NCBI GenBank assembly: GCA_016280915.1
Contig: JAEEHQ010000123.1
Coordinates: 1-52,666, forward strand
Direction of reading: 5' to 3'
Length of the DNA stretch: 52,666 nucleotides
DNA from: Bacteroidales bacterium
Lineage (GTDB): Bacteria > Bacteroidota > Bacteroidia > Bacteroidales > P3
The translations under genes and the position numbers were made by a program. Below are positions 25,045 through 33,665 of the stretch, piece by piece (position 1 is the stretch's first letter; each line of letters starts with the position of its first letter). Below the pieces are notes generated by a model. That model did no database searches and was not told the origin of the DNA. It worked only from the letters and a program-made list of their open reading frames with translations.

Positions 25045-25947
25045 GTGGATTGGGACCGACATATTCGTGATTTCGAGACCTACCTACGCCTCGAGCGCAA
25101 CTTGGCCGACAATTCGGTACAGGCCTACCTGCGTGATGTCTCCCATCTGCGCCATTATGTTGAGCCGATAGGCATCGAACCGCAGGATGTCACGGTCGAA
25201 CACCTGCAGGGACTTCTCAAGCAACTCAATGAGGCACACGTGGCCGTCACCACCCAATGCCGCATTATCTCGGGCTTGCGCACATTCTATAAGATGCTGG
25301 TGATAGAAGATGTGCTCAAGAGTAGCCCTGCCGAACTTATCGAGATGCCCACCCGTCCCCAGCATCTGCCTGATGTGCTCAGCGATGAGGACATAACAGC
25401 CCTCCAAGCCACCTTCGACCTTAGTAAGCCCGGCCCTGCCCGCAACTATGTCATCGTTGAAGTTCTCTATGGATGTGGTCTCCGTGTTTCGGAACTCTGC
25501 AACCTCAAGCTTTCCAACATCTATCCCAAAGAGGAGATGCTGCAGGTCTTTGGCAAGGGGAACAAAGAACGGTGGGTCCCCATCAATCCCCATGCCCTTC
25601 AGCTCTTGCAGAACTACCTATTCACCATCCGCAGCCAGCTTACCCCCCAGCCTGGCGAGGAGAAATATGTCTTTCTCAACCTTCGTGGGCACCATCTCAC
25701 CCGTGTGGCAGTCTTCCAGTTCATCAAAGAGGCTGTCGAAAAAGCATGCCTCCATAAAAACGTATCACCCCACAGCCTCCGCCATAGCTTTGCCACCGAG
25801 TTGGTGCAAAATGGTGCCGACCTGCGCGCCGTGCAGGAAATGCTGGGCCACGAAAGCCTTTCCACCACCCAAATCTACACCCATCTCTCCCGTCAGTATC
25901 TTCGCGACACCATCACCACCTATCATCCCCATTATAAGAAAAAGTAA
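25045..25947 (+). CDS. xerD: Site-specific tyrosine recombinase XerD
   Basis: 300 residues from a GTG at 25045, preferred because it gives the normal XerD length. The in-frame ATG at 24976 would overlap mtgA by 64 nt. The N-terminal SAM-like domain is FETYLRLERNLADNSVQAYLRD. The catalytic tyrosine-recombinase residues are in GCGLRVSELCNL (Arg), the GNKERWVP hairpin (Lys), HSLRHSFATEL (His-x-x-Arg), LGHESLSTTQIYTHLS (His and nucleophilic Tyr). It acts with XerC at dif to resolve chromosome dimers. It sits behind cell-wall genes rather than in a mobile element, so it is the housekeeping enzyme. Confidence 0.92.
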   Translation: MDWDRHIRDFETYLRLERNLADNSVQAYLRDVSHLRHYVEPIGIEPQDVTVEHLQGLLKQLNEAHVAVTTQCRIISGLRTFYKMLVIEDVLKSSPAELIEMPTRPQHLPDVLSDEDITALQATFDLSKPGPARNYVIVEVLYGCGLRVSELCNLKLSNIYPKEEMLQVFGKGNKERWVPINPHALQLLQNYLFTIRSQLTPQPGEEKYVFLNLRGHHLTRVAVFQFIKEAVEKACLHKNVSPHSLRHSFATELVQNGADLRAVQEMLGHESLSTTQIYTHLSRQYLRDTITTYHPHYKKK

Positions 25948-25983
25948 CCTCCTAGTGTTTTTACGCTCCTAAAGATTATTGTA

Positions 25984-26892
25984 ATGTCTCTAATATCTAT
26001 TCTCATAGGTCCTGCCGTAGGTGCAGTCATTGGTGGCCTCACCAATAGGCTGGCCATCGCCATGCTTTTCAGGCCCTATCAAGCCCACTATATGGGTAAG
26101 TTTAGAATTCCACTTACCCCCGGCATCATCCCCAAGGAAAAAGGTAACATCGCCACCGCCATCGGTAATACTGTCAGCCAGCAGCTGCTCGACACCGAAA
26201 GCCTTGCCCATCAGCTCCTTTCCGACGATATGGAGCAGAAGATATCCTCTTTCATCGACCGTTTCATCCACCGCCTACAACACAATCCAGTCACCCTCCA
26301 ACAGTTCCTCCTGTCGCACATGGAGCCCGAAGAGTATGCTCACCTCACATCTCAGGTCGAGGATAGTATAACCCTTGCCATTTCTCGTCAACTAACCAAC
26401 CCAACCCTTGGCAATCAGGTCTCCTCCTTAGTGGTGGAGCAGGTGATGAGCAAGATGCGCGACAGCCTTCTTGGCCGTTTGGGTGCAGGGGTACTCGAGC
26501 TCATGCGTGACTCTGTAGAGCACATGTTGGCCAATAATATCAACCAAATGCTGCAAAACAATGCCCAGCAGATGGTCGGAGATCTTGTAGGCTCAGAATT
26601 CGACCAACTGCTCTCCAAGCCCATCAAGGAGATTTGTGAAGGAAAGGAAGAACTATTTGCACAATTCAAGTCTGCCACTATGAGGTCTTACCGCAATCTT
26701 GTGGAGACCAATCTGCCGAAAGCTTTGACGGCGCTAAATATTCAGCAAATCATCGAGGACAAAATCAATGCCATGGATATGCGCCAGACACAAAAAATGC
26801 TGATGCAGCTCATGGATAAGGAACTCAAAGCCCTCGTCTGGTTTGGTGTGTTTTTGGGTTTCCTAATGGGTTTTGTAACCAATATTATTTAA
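25984..26892 (+). CDS. DUF445 family membrane protein
   Basis: 302 residues. The N-terminus ISILIGPAVGAVIGGLTNRLAIAMLFRPYQ and the following GKFRIPLTPGIIPKEKGNIATAIGNTV are the conserved DUF445 segments. A long amphipathic helical middle (LLSDDMEQKISSFIDRFIHRL..) follows. The C-terminal helix LVWFGVFLGFLMGFVTNII returns to the membrane, so both ends are membrane-anchored. The biochemical role is not established. It lies 36 nt after xerD and may be co-transcribed with it. Confidence 0.85.
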   Translation: MSLISILIGPAVGAVIGGLTNRLAIAMLFRPYQAHYMGKFRIPLTPGIIPKEKGNIATAIGNTVSQQLLDTESLAHQLLSDDMEQKISSFIDRFIHRLQHNPVTLQQFLLSHMEPEEYAHLTSQVEDSITLAISRQLTNPTLGNQVSSLVVEQVMSKMRDSLLGRLGAGVLELMRDSVEHMLANNINQMLQNNAQQMVGDLVGSEFDQLLSKPIKEICEGKEELFAQFKSATMRSYRNLVETNLPKALTALNIQQIIEDKINAMDMRQTQKMLMQLMDKELKALVWFGVFLGFLMGFVTNII

Positions 26893-26958
26893 AGGAGCAA
26901 TTTGCTACACCTCATTGAATTAATACAAACATATCAGAAACTAAATAATACAACAAGC

Positions 26959-27381
26959 ATGCGTGAGATTAACGATATCATCATTCATTGTACGGCCACT
27001 CGTAAGAACAAACATCACACAGTGGATGAAATACGTCAGTGGCATCTTCAGCGAGGCTTTGATGACATTGGTTATCATTATGTCATTTACATTGATGGCA
27101 CCATCCATGTGGGTCGTCCGGTACAGATTGTTGGTGCCCATACCTATGGTCACAATCAAAACAGCATCGGTATCTGCTATGTCGGGGGCCTTGACAGGCG
27201 TGGCCGCCCAGCCAACACACTCAACCGGGCTCAGGAGCATTCGTTGGTTTCGCTCATCACCGTGCTCCAGAGTATCTTTCCGCAGGCTGCCTTGCACGGG
27301 CACAACGAATATTCCGACAAAGAATGTCCCTGCTTCAATGTCTCCGAGTGGTGGAAAGAATCACAAGGCTACATCCATTAA
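26959..27381 (+). CDS. N-acetylmuramoyl-L-alanine amidase, T7-lysozyme-like
   Basis: 140 residues from the ATG at 26959. An upstream TTG at 26902 would add 19 residues of no known domain. It matches the amidase_2/PGRP fold: IIIHCTATR with the first zinc His (His10), FDDIGYHYVIYIDG with the conserved Tyr, HGHNEYSDKECPCFNVSEW with the second His, the Lys and the zinc Cys. It lacks a signal peptide, as T7 lysozyme does, so it may be a phage-derived or intracellular amidase, perhaps released with lysis. No other phage genes are adjacent. Confidence 0.85.
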   Translation: MREINDIIIHCTATRKNKHHTVDEIRQWHLQRGFDDIGYHYVIYIDGTIHVGRPVQIVGAHTYGHNQNSIGICYVGGLDRRGRPANTLNRAQEHSLVSLITVLQSIFPQAALHGHNEYSDKECPCFNVSEWWKESQGYIH

Positions 27382-27383
27382 TC

Positions 27384-27416
27384 GCTTGCAATTATAGTCT
27401 CCAATACTTGTCAAAT
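27384..27416 (+). repeat. 33-nt interspersed repeat copy A
   Basis: This stretch matches 38396-38428 at 29 of 33 positions (starts GCTTGCAAT, ends TCAAAT). Both copies are intergenic. Here it follows the amidase stop codon. Confidence 0.55.
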
Positions 27417-27482
27417 ACGTAATTGCTTCAAAATTTTCATAAATCGTAATTCCCACAACTCAAACATACAGAACACCAAGTT

Positions 27483-28439
27483 ATGATCAAAGACCTTTAT
27501 CTTGCTGCCGGCTGCTTTTGGGGCACCGAGCATTTCTTCAAGCAAATCAACGGCGTAACCTTCACTCAGGTGGGTTTTGCCAATGGCAACACTCCCAACC
27601 CCACCTACAAGGAGGTCTACACCGACACCACCGGCTATGCCGAGACCGTCCATCTGCAGTACGACCCCCTCAAGGTCAGCCTCTCCTTCCTTCTGCAGAT
27701 GTACTTCAAAGCCATCGACCCCACCAGCCTCAACAAGCAGGGCGAAGACCAGGGTACCCGCTACCGTACCGGTATCTATTATGTCGACCCCTATGACCTC
27801 CCCTTCATCAACCTGGCCATGGCAGAGGAGGCCAAGAAGTATGGCCTGCCCCTCTGTGTTGAGGTCATGCCGTTGCAGAATTTCTATAGTGCCGAGGAAT
27901 ACCATCAGGACTACCTAGTCAAGAATCCCGACGGCTACTGCCACCTGCCCATCGCCCTCTTCCAGTATGCCCGCAACAACCAAGACACCCTCACCCTAAA
28001 TAAATCACAGCAATACCAGCTTCTCATCAAGCAATTCACCGCTCTCGCCGCTGGCGAGACCGACACGCTGGCCCTCATGGCCAACGCCGCCGCACTTATT
28101 CACGAGACCTTCCATTTTTGGTGGACTGGCTACTACCGTGTCGTGGGTGACGAGCTGGTGCTTGGTCCCTTCCAAGGTCCTGTGGCCTGTATGCATATTG
28201 GTTTTGGCAAGGGTGTCTGCGGCACCTCATGGAAAGAAGACCGCACCCTTCTGGTGCCCGATGTCGAGGCCTTCCCAGGCCATATTGCCTGTAGTGCAGC
28301 CTCCCGTAGTGAGATAGTGGTGCCTATTCACAAGAATAATCAGGTTGTTGCCGTTCTCGACATCGATAGTCAGCACTTATCCACTTTCGATGATTGCGAC
28401 CAGTACTACCTCCAAACTCTCGTCCAACTGCTGCCATAA
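27483..28439 (+). CDS. msrA: MsrA - free methionine-R-sulfoxide reductase (fRMsr) fusion
   Basis: 318 residues joining two unrelated methionine sulfoxide reductases. Residues 1-165 are MsrA: AAGCFWGTEHFF with catalytic Cys11, GYAETVHLQYDP, NFYSAEEYHQDYL. Residues about 172-318 are a GAF-fold fRMsr (YebR/MsrC): LGPFQGPVACMHIGFGKGVCG and GHIACSAASRSEIVVP. Its cysteines 236, 246 and 270 keep the 10- and 24-residue spacing of the three E. coli catalytic and resolving cysteines. MsrA reduces S-sulfoxides, and fRMsr reduces free methionine R-sulfoxide, so one cytosolic chain could repair both forms of free Met-O. No signal peptide. A linker of roughly 10 residues joins the domains. Confidence 0.88.
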   Translation: MIKDLYLAAGCFWGTEHFFKQINGVTFTQVGFANGNTPNPTYKEVYTDTTGYAETVHLQYDPLKVSLSFLLQMYFKAIDPTSLNKQGEDQGTRYRTGIYYVDPYDLPFINLAMAEEAKKYGLPLCVEVMPLQNFYSAEEYHQDYLVKNPDGYCHLPIALFQYARNNQDTLTLNKSQQYQLLIKQFTALAAGETDTLALMANAAALIHETFHFWWTGYYRVVGDELVLGPFQGPVACMHIGFGKGVCGTSWKEDRTLLVPDVEAFPGHIACSAASRSEIVVPIHKNNQVVAVLDIDSQHLSTFDDCDQYYLQTLVQLLP

Positions 28440-28530
28440 ACTGCTTGCTGTTTCCTTGGCCAGTCTGTTTCTAAGCAACAACCCCAAAGTGGATGGTTAG
28501 GTATTCTGTCACTAATCCATTTTTTTTTCA

Positions 28531-28538
28531 TATCTTTG
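28531..28538 (+). promoter_or_regulatory. -7 box of the sufB gene
   Basis: TATCTTTG (TAnnTTTG consensus), 29 nt before the sufB ATG at 28568. No TTTG stands at -33. Confidence 0.5.
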
Positions 28539-28567
28539 CAATTTCGTATTTTGAGAAATAATAAGCT

Positions 28568-30013
28568 ATGGCAGAAGAAAAAAACGATATTATTCAAGAG
28601 GTTACCAACGAGGACTATAAGTGGGGCTTTGTTACCGACATCGCCACCGACACGATAGGCAAGGGGCTGAATGAGGATGTTATTCGTCTCATTTCGAAAA
28701 AAAAGAACGAGCCCGACTGGCTGCTGGAGTTTCGATTGAAGGCATTCCGCAAATGGCAGACCATGGAGGAGCCCACTTGGGGACATCTGAGGTACGACAA
28801 GGTCGACTACCAGGATATTATTTACTATGCCGCTCCTAAACAACAACCTAAGAAGAGTATGGACGAGGTTGACCCCGAGCTGTTGGCCACCTTCGACAAG
28901 CTGGGCATTCCCCTTCGTGAACAGAAGGCGCTGGCCGGCGTTGCCTACGATGCCATCATGGACTCCGTGTCGGTGAAGACCACTTCGCAGAAAGCACTCG
29001 AGGAACAAGGCATCATCTTCTGTCCCATCAGCGAAGCTGTCCAAAACCACCCCGACCTTGTCAGGCAGTATCTCGGTTCGGTGGTGCCCATTGGTGACAA
29101 TTTCTTTGCGGCACTCAACTCGGCAGTTTTCAGCGACGGCTCTTTCTGCTATATCCCCAAAGGAGTCCGCTGCCCGATAGAACTCTCCAGCTATTTTCGC
29201 ATCAACGCCCGAGGAACTGGCCAGTTCGAACGCACCCTTATTGTCTGCGATGAGGAGGCCTATGTCAGTTATATGGAGGGCTGCACCGCTCCCCAGCGCG
29301 ATGAGAACCAACTTCATGCCGCCATCGTCGAGATTGTTGCCCTCAAAGATGCCGAGGTCAAGTACAGCACTGTGCAGAACTGGTACCCGGGTGACAAGGA
29401 GGGCAAGGGTGGCATATATAATTTCGTTACCAAACGCGGCATCTGCAAAGGTTCCCACTCCAAGATCTCTTGGACCCAGGTGGAGACCGGCAGCGCTGTC
29501 ACATGGAAATATCCCAGTTGCATCCTCCAGGGCGACGACAGCAGCGCCGAATTCTACAGCGTTGCCGTCACCAACAACTACCAACAGGCCGACACCGGCA
29601 CCAAGATGATCCACATTGGCAAGAACACCCATAGCACCATCATGTCCAAGGGCATCAGCGCCGGACACAGTCAGAACAGCTATCGTGGCCTGGTGCAGAT
29701 AAACAAGAGTGCCGACGGTGCCCGTAATTTCTCCCAGTGCGACTCGCTGCTGCTGGGCGACACCTGCGGTGCCCACACCTGGCCCTATATCAAGGCCAAC
29801 AACAGCAGTGCCATCTTGGAGCATGAGGCTACTACGAGCAAGATTTCCGAAGACCAGCTTTTCTACTGCCAGCAACGCGGTATCTCGGCCGAGAGCGCCG
29901 TGGGTCTCATCGTCAACGGCTATGCCAAAGATGTCCTCCGCAAACTGCCCATGGAGTTCGCCGTCGAGGCCCAGAAACTGCTCAGCATCAGCCTCGAAGG
30001 CAGCGTAGGATAA
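28568..30013 (+). CDS. sufB: Fe-S cluster assembly scaffold SufB
   Basis: 481 residues. Family landmarks include [96 protein letters not shown], the beta-helix core, and near the C-terminus [19 protein letters not shown] followed by [19 protein letters not shown] with the conserved functional Cys. SufB normally works with the ATPase SufC and with SufD. Here the next gene is a SpoU methyltransferase and the previous one is msrA, so sufB stands alone. The neighbours (Met-sulfoxide repair) hint at oxidative stress. Confidence 0.93.
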   Translation: MAEEKNDIIQEVTNEDYKWGFVTDIATDTIGKGLNEDVIRLISKKKNEPDWLLEFRLKAFRKWQTMEEPTWGHLRYDKVDYQDIIYYAAPKQQPKKSMDEVDPELLATFDKLGIPLREQKALAGVAYDAIMDSVSVKTTSQKALEEQGIIFCPISEAVQNHPDLVRQYLGSVVPIGDNFFAALNSAVFSDGSFCYIPKGVRCPIELSSYFRINARGTGQFERTLIVCDEEAYVSYMEGCTAPQRDENQLHAAIVEIVALKDAEVKYSTVQNWYPGDKEGKGGIYNFVTKRGICKGSHSKISWTQVETGSAVTWKYPSCILQGDDSSAEFYSVAVTNNYQQADTGTKMIHIGKNTHSTIMSKGISAGHSQNSYRGLVQINKSADGARNFSQCDSLLLGDTCGAHTWPYIKANNSSAILEHEATTSKISEDQLFYCQQRGISAESAVGLIVNGYAKDVLRKLPMEFAVEAQKLLSISLEGSVG

Positions 30014-30048
30014 ACCCTTCTCCCTATAATATCTATCATCTCTACCCA

Positions 30049-30582
30049 ATGACACACAAACTTTCCATGGATGAGCTTCACCGCATTTCGGTGGAGGAAT
30101 TCAAGGCTGCCGACAAGCTGCCCCTGACGGTGGTGCTGGACAATGTGCGCAGCCAGACCAACATAGGCTCTGTTTTCCGCACTAGCGATGCTTTCCGTGT
30201 CGAGCGCATCTGTCTATGTGGCATCTGTTCAACCCCGCCTCATCGCGACATCCATAAGACTGCCCTCGGGGCCGAGGAGAGCGTCGCCTGGAGCTATCAC
30301 GAGGAGACGGCCGACTGCCTGCAGGTGCTGAAAGAGCAGGGCTATAGGATTTATGCGGTGGAGCAGGTGGACGACAGCATGAAGCTGGATGCCCTGCCCG
30401 AAAGCCTGGGAGAAAAGGTGGCCGTGGTGTTTGGCAACGAAGTGGAAGGCGTGCAGGAAGAGTTGCTCCCCCTCTGCGACGGCAGCATCGAGATTCCCCA
30501 GCAGGGCACCAAGCACTCCCTCAACATAAGTTGCGCCGCCGCCATCGTCCTCTGGGAACTCTGGCAGCGGCTGCATGTTTAA
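30049..30582 (+). CDS. SpoU-family RNA 2'-O-methyltransferase
   Basis: 177 residues, one SPOUT domain with the three knot motifs: LDNVRSQTNIGSVFRTSDAFRVE, VAVVFGNEVEGVQEELL, IPQQGTKHSLNISCAAAIVLWEL. The size and sequence fit TrmH-like enzymes lacking an N-terminal substrate-binding domain. The RNA target (tRNA or rRNA) cannot be told from sequence. It lies 35 nt after sufB, probably co-transcribed, and converges at 19 nt with the lipoprotein array. Confidence 0.88.
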   Translation: MTHKLSMDELHRISVEEFKAADKLPLTVVLDNVRSQTNIGSVFRTSDAFRVERICLCGICSTPPHRDIHKTALGAEESVAWSYHEETADCLQVLKEQGYRIYAVEQVDDSMKLDALPESLGEKVAVVFGNEVEGVQEELLPLCDGSIEIPQQGTKHSLNISCAAAIVLWELWQRLHV

Positions 30583-30601
30583 CCTAGTATAGAATTGTTC
30601 T

Positions 30602-31561
30602 TCACTCTTCGCCCATTCCGCCGTGGGGGTCGTAGGTGAGGGTGATTTTGTCGGTGATTTCGGTCCAGTACATGGTGGGGTAGACCGCGGTGAAGTTGGC
30701 GGGGAGCCCGTTGGGGAGATATTCGTAGCTCCAGGTGGACTCGGAGGTGGTGGTGGAGTCGTTGCGACGGTCATAGTGATAGTTCACACGGCGCACCATG
30801 TTGTTGCGGCAGAGGCAGGTGGGGTCGTCGATGAAACCCTCCTTGCCGATGAGTTGGGAACTGAAATAGCCTTGGAAGGGATTGGGGTGGTTGTCGTAGA
30901 AGTATTCTATGTGCGAGAGGCCTGAGGTGTACCATGCCATTGAATCGGCCGTGGCACGCACCAGGTTGCCGTTCTCCCATTCTAAGGTCCACTGCTTCAC
31001 CAGCGTGTCGGTGTGGTATATATCGTACAACCACTCTTGGAGCGGGTGGGTGAAGACAATGGCGTAGGGGTACTCTTCGCCGTTGCGGTAAAGGAAATCG
31101 GTGGTGTAGGTGCGGTTGCCGTTCTGCCCGAAGGGGAAACTGATGCGGCTCAGCAGCCCGCCGGAATAGGCAAAGCGGTATGTGCGCAGGTAGTTGCCGT
31201 CCGTACCAAGACTGTAGCAGATGCTGTCCAAGCGGCCGTTGCTATTGTAGTAGTAATTGTCGATACGAGGGCTGTTAGAATAATAATAGGTGCCTGTGTA
31301 GTCGAATTCCACTTGGGCCAGACGTCTGTCGGAACTCCAGCTCCAACGGTCGAAAAAGGTGAGGGAGTCGATGCTGGCTTCCACCCCCTCTTCGTGCAGG
31401 TCGTGGCGCATTTGCACCACGGCGTTTACTGGTTGATACATGCCTCGGAAGGCATTCTGCGTGTTAGGAAAGATGTCGTCGGTGCGCTGGCAGGCCGCCG
31501 ATAGGAGCATGAGGGTGCAGCCGATAACTGTTGCAGACAGTGCAAAATGATTCTTTTTCAT
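30602..31561 (-). CDS. Lipoprotein with YD/DUF4595-like repeats, copy 1 (last gene of array)
   Basis: 319 residues. SpII signal (VIGCTLMLLSAACQRTDD). The mature part is beta-rich with tyrosine repeats (IDNYYYNSNGRLDSICYS, TYRFAYSGGLLSRISF, SHIEYFYDNHPNPFQGYFSS). The YYDNHPNPFQG-type motif and NSNGRLDS units resemble DUF4595 or RHS/YD-type wrapping repeats. The family assignment is tentative. It is a close paralogue of the protein at 33666-34604, sharing TTDFLYxNGxxYPYAIVFTHPLQ. It is the distal gene of a minus-strand run headed by an ECF sigma factor. Confidence 0.7.
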   Translation of the reverse strand: MKKNHFALSATVIGCTLMLLSAACQRTDDIFPNTQNAFRGMYQPVNAVVQMRHDLHEEGVEASIDSLTFFDRWSWSSDRRLAQVEFDYTGTYYYSNSPRIDNYYYNSNGRLDSICYSLGTDGNYLRTYRFAYSGGLLSRISFPFGQNGNRTYTTDFLYRNGEEYPYAIVFTHPLQEWLYDIYHTDTLVKQWTLEWENGNLVRATADSMAWYTSGLSHIEYFYDNHPNPFQGYFSSQLIGKEGFIDDPTCLCRNNMVRRVNYHYDRRNDSTTTSESTWSYEYLPNGLPANFTAVYPTMYWTEITDKITLTYDPHGGMGEE

Positions 31562-31588
31562 GAGGTTATTGTTTTTTTGATGTTTTTG

Positions 31589-32089
31589 TTAGCAGCCTCT
31601 CTTTTTGGCCCAAAAGCTGAGTCCGGAGTACCCTTGCTCATATACTTTTCTGCGCTCCATGACGGTGCCCAAGTGGGAGTATTCGATTTCTATGACCAAT
31701 ACGAATGCTTCCTGTGGCAGATGTTGGATGATGAAGGAGTTGTCGTAAAGGCAGATGCAGTCGGTCATTCCTTGCTCGCCCAGATGCTCCACTGCCCACA
31801 CTGTGTCACCATTGCGGTGGATGGTGGTGGTAATGTTCTGGTTCCCTTTGCAGTCCAGGATCATGTTGTAGTGATTGACGGTCATGAAGCGTTGCTCTTG
31901 ATTCCAATCCACTATGACAGAGTCGGTGTTCATGTCTTTGGCGGCCAGTTTGTCGGTGCTGGTGTGGCAGTCGGTGGTGGCCATGTCGTAGGCCCATAGG
32001 CCGTCGTCCCAGCCACATTTTTCGCAGCTGCATATCAGTGTGGCGCAGGTTATGGTCACGGCCACAAGGGTAAGAAGTGTCTTTTTCAT
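31589..32089 (-). CDS. Small cysteine-bearing lipoprotein, copy 1
   Basis: 166 residues, SpII signal (MKKTLLTLVAVTITCATLICSCEKC). The mature protein is a compact beta-type domain with recurring Cys: TDCHTSTDKL, ILDCKGNQ, MTDCICLYDNSF. Unrecognised family. About half its residues match the next gene upstream (shared KLAAKDMNTDSVIVDW and EHLGEQGMTDCICLYDNSF), so the two arose by tandem duplication. It ends with a basic tail (SFWAKKRGC). It lies 27 nt before the YD-type lipoprotein. Confidence 0.7.
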   Translation of the reverse strand: MKKTLLTLVAVTITCATLICSCEKCGWDDGLWAYDMATTDCHTSTDKLAAKDMNTDSVIVDWNQEQRFMTVNHYNMILDCKGNQNITTTIHRNGDTVWAVEHLGEQGMTDCICLYDNSFIIQHLPQEAFVLVIEIEYSHLGTVMERRKVYEQGYSGLSFWAKKRGC

Positions 32090-32124
32090 TTTGGTTGGTG
32101 TTTAAGGGTGAATACAGTACATTT

Positions 32125-32592
32125 CTAATTGAAACTATTTTCGTAGACGGTAACGGTCTCCGTCCTGTCAAACCACATGGTTTCCACCTCGATGACTAGC
32201 GTGAACGGTGTTTCGGGCAGGTATTCGATGTCGAACGAGTTGTCGTATAGGCACACGCAGTTGGTCAGCCCCTGCTCGCCCACGTGTTCAGTCACGCGGA
32301 TGGTGTCGCCCTCGCGGAGGATGGTGGTCGGGATGGGCTGGCGCATGCCGCAGTCCAGCATCATGTTGTAGTGGGATACGCTCATGGAGCCCCCTTCGAG
32401 GTCCCACTCCACGACGATAGAGTCGGTGTTCATATCCTTGGCGGCAATGGGGTCGGTAAAGTGGTGGCAGTCGCTGGTGACGATGTTGTGGACTACTGGC
32501 GTTTCGGGCCAGTCCTTGCATTTGGTGCAGCCGCATATCAGAACCATGCAGGTGGCGGTCACCGCTGCAAAGGTAAGGAGAATCTTTTTCAT
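32125..32592 (-). CDS. Small cysteine-bearing lipoprotein, copy 2
   Basis: 155 residues, paralogue of the protein at 31589. SpII signal (MKKILLTFAAVTATCMVLICGCTKC). Shared blocks: TSDCHHFTDPIAAKDMNTDS, VSHYNMMLDCGM, VTEHVGEQGLTNCVCLYDNSF. The paired cysteines in CxC and DC positions suggest disulfides in the periplasm. Its start overlaps the stop of the preceding lipoprotein gene (32589) by 4 nt, indicating translational coupling. Function unknown. Confidence 0.7.
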   Translation of the reverse strand: MKKILLTFAAVTATCMVLICGCTKCKDWPETPVVHNIVTSDCHHFTDPIAAKDMNTDSIVVEWDLEGGSMSVSHYNMMLDCGMRQPIPTTILREGDTIRVTEHVGEQGLTNCVCLYDNSFDIEYLPETPFTLVIEVETMWFDRTETVTVYENSFN

Positions 32593-33021
32593 TTGTCGTT
32601 ATTTTTTGGGTTAAGAGTAATATCATAGTTTATATCGCCTTGGCCTTCGTACCAATGACGGTTGCCCCCACTGAGAGGCACGCCCGCAGTGGGAATAATG
32701 ACCGTGGTGTCTTTGTAGCTGCCGTTTTCGGTGCTGTCGATGTCGGCGAAGGTGACATTGTCGATGGGCAAACTGGGAAATGCGCTTTTGAGGGTGAAGG
32801 CGTAAGCTCCTTGGGGGTCGGTGGTGTCGTAGGGATGGCCATAATGGTTGACTTCAATCCCCGGCATGGGCTTCCCGTCGGGGTCGGAGACGGTACCTTT
32901 GACATGATAGGTGGCTTCGGGAGTGCCGTATTCCACCGCGCTCTCGGTACAGCTGATGCCCAGGGCTGCGGCGGCTAGCGTCAGCAGCCAGCTCTTGAAT
33001 TTCAGGTAGCGTTATTTTCAT
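32589..33021 (-). CDS. Putative radical SAM-associated-type lipoprotein, apparent frameshift at start
   Basis: The mature part (EYGTPEATYHVKGTVSDPDGKPMPGIEVNHYG..) is a carboxypeptidase-regulatory-like beta-sandwich. I recall it as the family named radical SAM-associated putative lipoprotein in Bacteroidales. In the current frame the only standard start is an internal GTG at 32936, which would remove the signal. Upstream the same frame encodes a perfect SpII signal (YLKFKSWLLTLAAAALGISC), but it is cut from the ATG at 33021 by one extra A at about 33012. Removing that base restores MKIRYLKFKSWLL.. So there is either a real 1-nt frameshift or a sequence error. No radical SAM gene is in the window. 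Confidence 0.6.
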
Positions 33022-33045
33022 ATTTCTTAGGTGTTAGGGATGTCC

Positions 33046-33528
33046 TTACTGGGTGGCACCGTAGTGCTCGTCGGTGATGCTGAAGGTGAGTTTGCCGTAG
33101 TAAGGGTTGCCGAGGAAAGGTGCGGTCTCTTTTAGTTTCTCGTCGTAGGTGTAGTTGTCGCAGTGGTAGTTGTAGGGACTGATGCCGGTGGTGTCTTCGG
33201 GATGGTAGACCACGAGCTTTCCATCGTCAAACCGTAGTTCGACCCCATTGCCATAGTACCACTTCAGCCAGTGGGTGCCTTGTTCGTAACTGGCTCCGCC
33301 CAATCCATCCATGGATTCTACCACAACCTCTTGGTTGGGCTCTATGGTATAGGATTTGACTTCACGTTCTATGGTGGTGTCATTATCGTATTGGCTGTTG
33401 TACATCGGGGTGATGGTGACGGTGTGGGAGGAGTTGTTTTTGAAGGCGATATCCTCGCTATAACCGGGGTCGCAGGAGACCATCAGCATGGTGAACGTTA
33501 AAAGTATAAAAATCCAAAAGTGTCTCAT
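33046..33528 (-). CDS. Lipoprotein of unknown function
   Basis: 160 residues from the ATG at 33528, chosen for its SpII signal (MRHFWIFILLTFTMLMVSCDPG) and the purine-rich AAAGAAAGGAA upstream. An earlier ATG at 33591 adds 21 polar residues before the signal. The mature chain looks like a single beta-sandwich (IAFKNNSSHTVTITPMYN.., KSYTIEPNQEVVVES) with a tyrosine-rich C-terminal third. No family recognised. It stands 137 nt after the YD-type lipoprotein gene and 24 nt before the frameshifted lipoprotein. Confidence 0.65.
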   Translation of the reverse strand: MRHFWIFILLTFTMLMVSCDPGYSEDIAFKNNSSHTVTITPMYNSQYDNDTTIEREVKSYTIEPNQEVVVESMDGLGGASYEQGTHWLKWYYGNGVELRFDDGKLVVYHPEDTTGISPYNYHCDNYTYDEKLKETAPFLGNPYYGKLTFSITDEHYGATQ

Positions 33529-33665
33529 GGGGTTCCTTTCTTTTTGTGTTGTGCTATTGTGTGTTAGAATTGGTGTTTTTTTCTGTTTCATTGATTAATA
33601 TTCTGATGATTATCGTCGTTTGCTATACGCCGCAGATGGGTGGATGATGGCTTGTGGCGGTTTGC

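Noticed and set aside
26902..27381. Amidase as part of a prophage
   Set aside because: T7-lysozyme-like amidases occur in phages, but no holin, capsid, tail or integrase gene is nearby. XerD here is the housekeeping type.
28406..30055. 549-codon open frame on the minus strand opposite sufB
   Set aside because: It is antisense to a clear sufB, its translation is Gly/Val/Leu-rich without domains or a signal, and it arises from third-position GC bias of the real gene.
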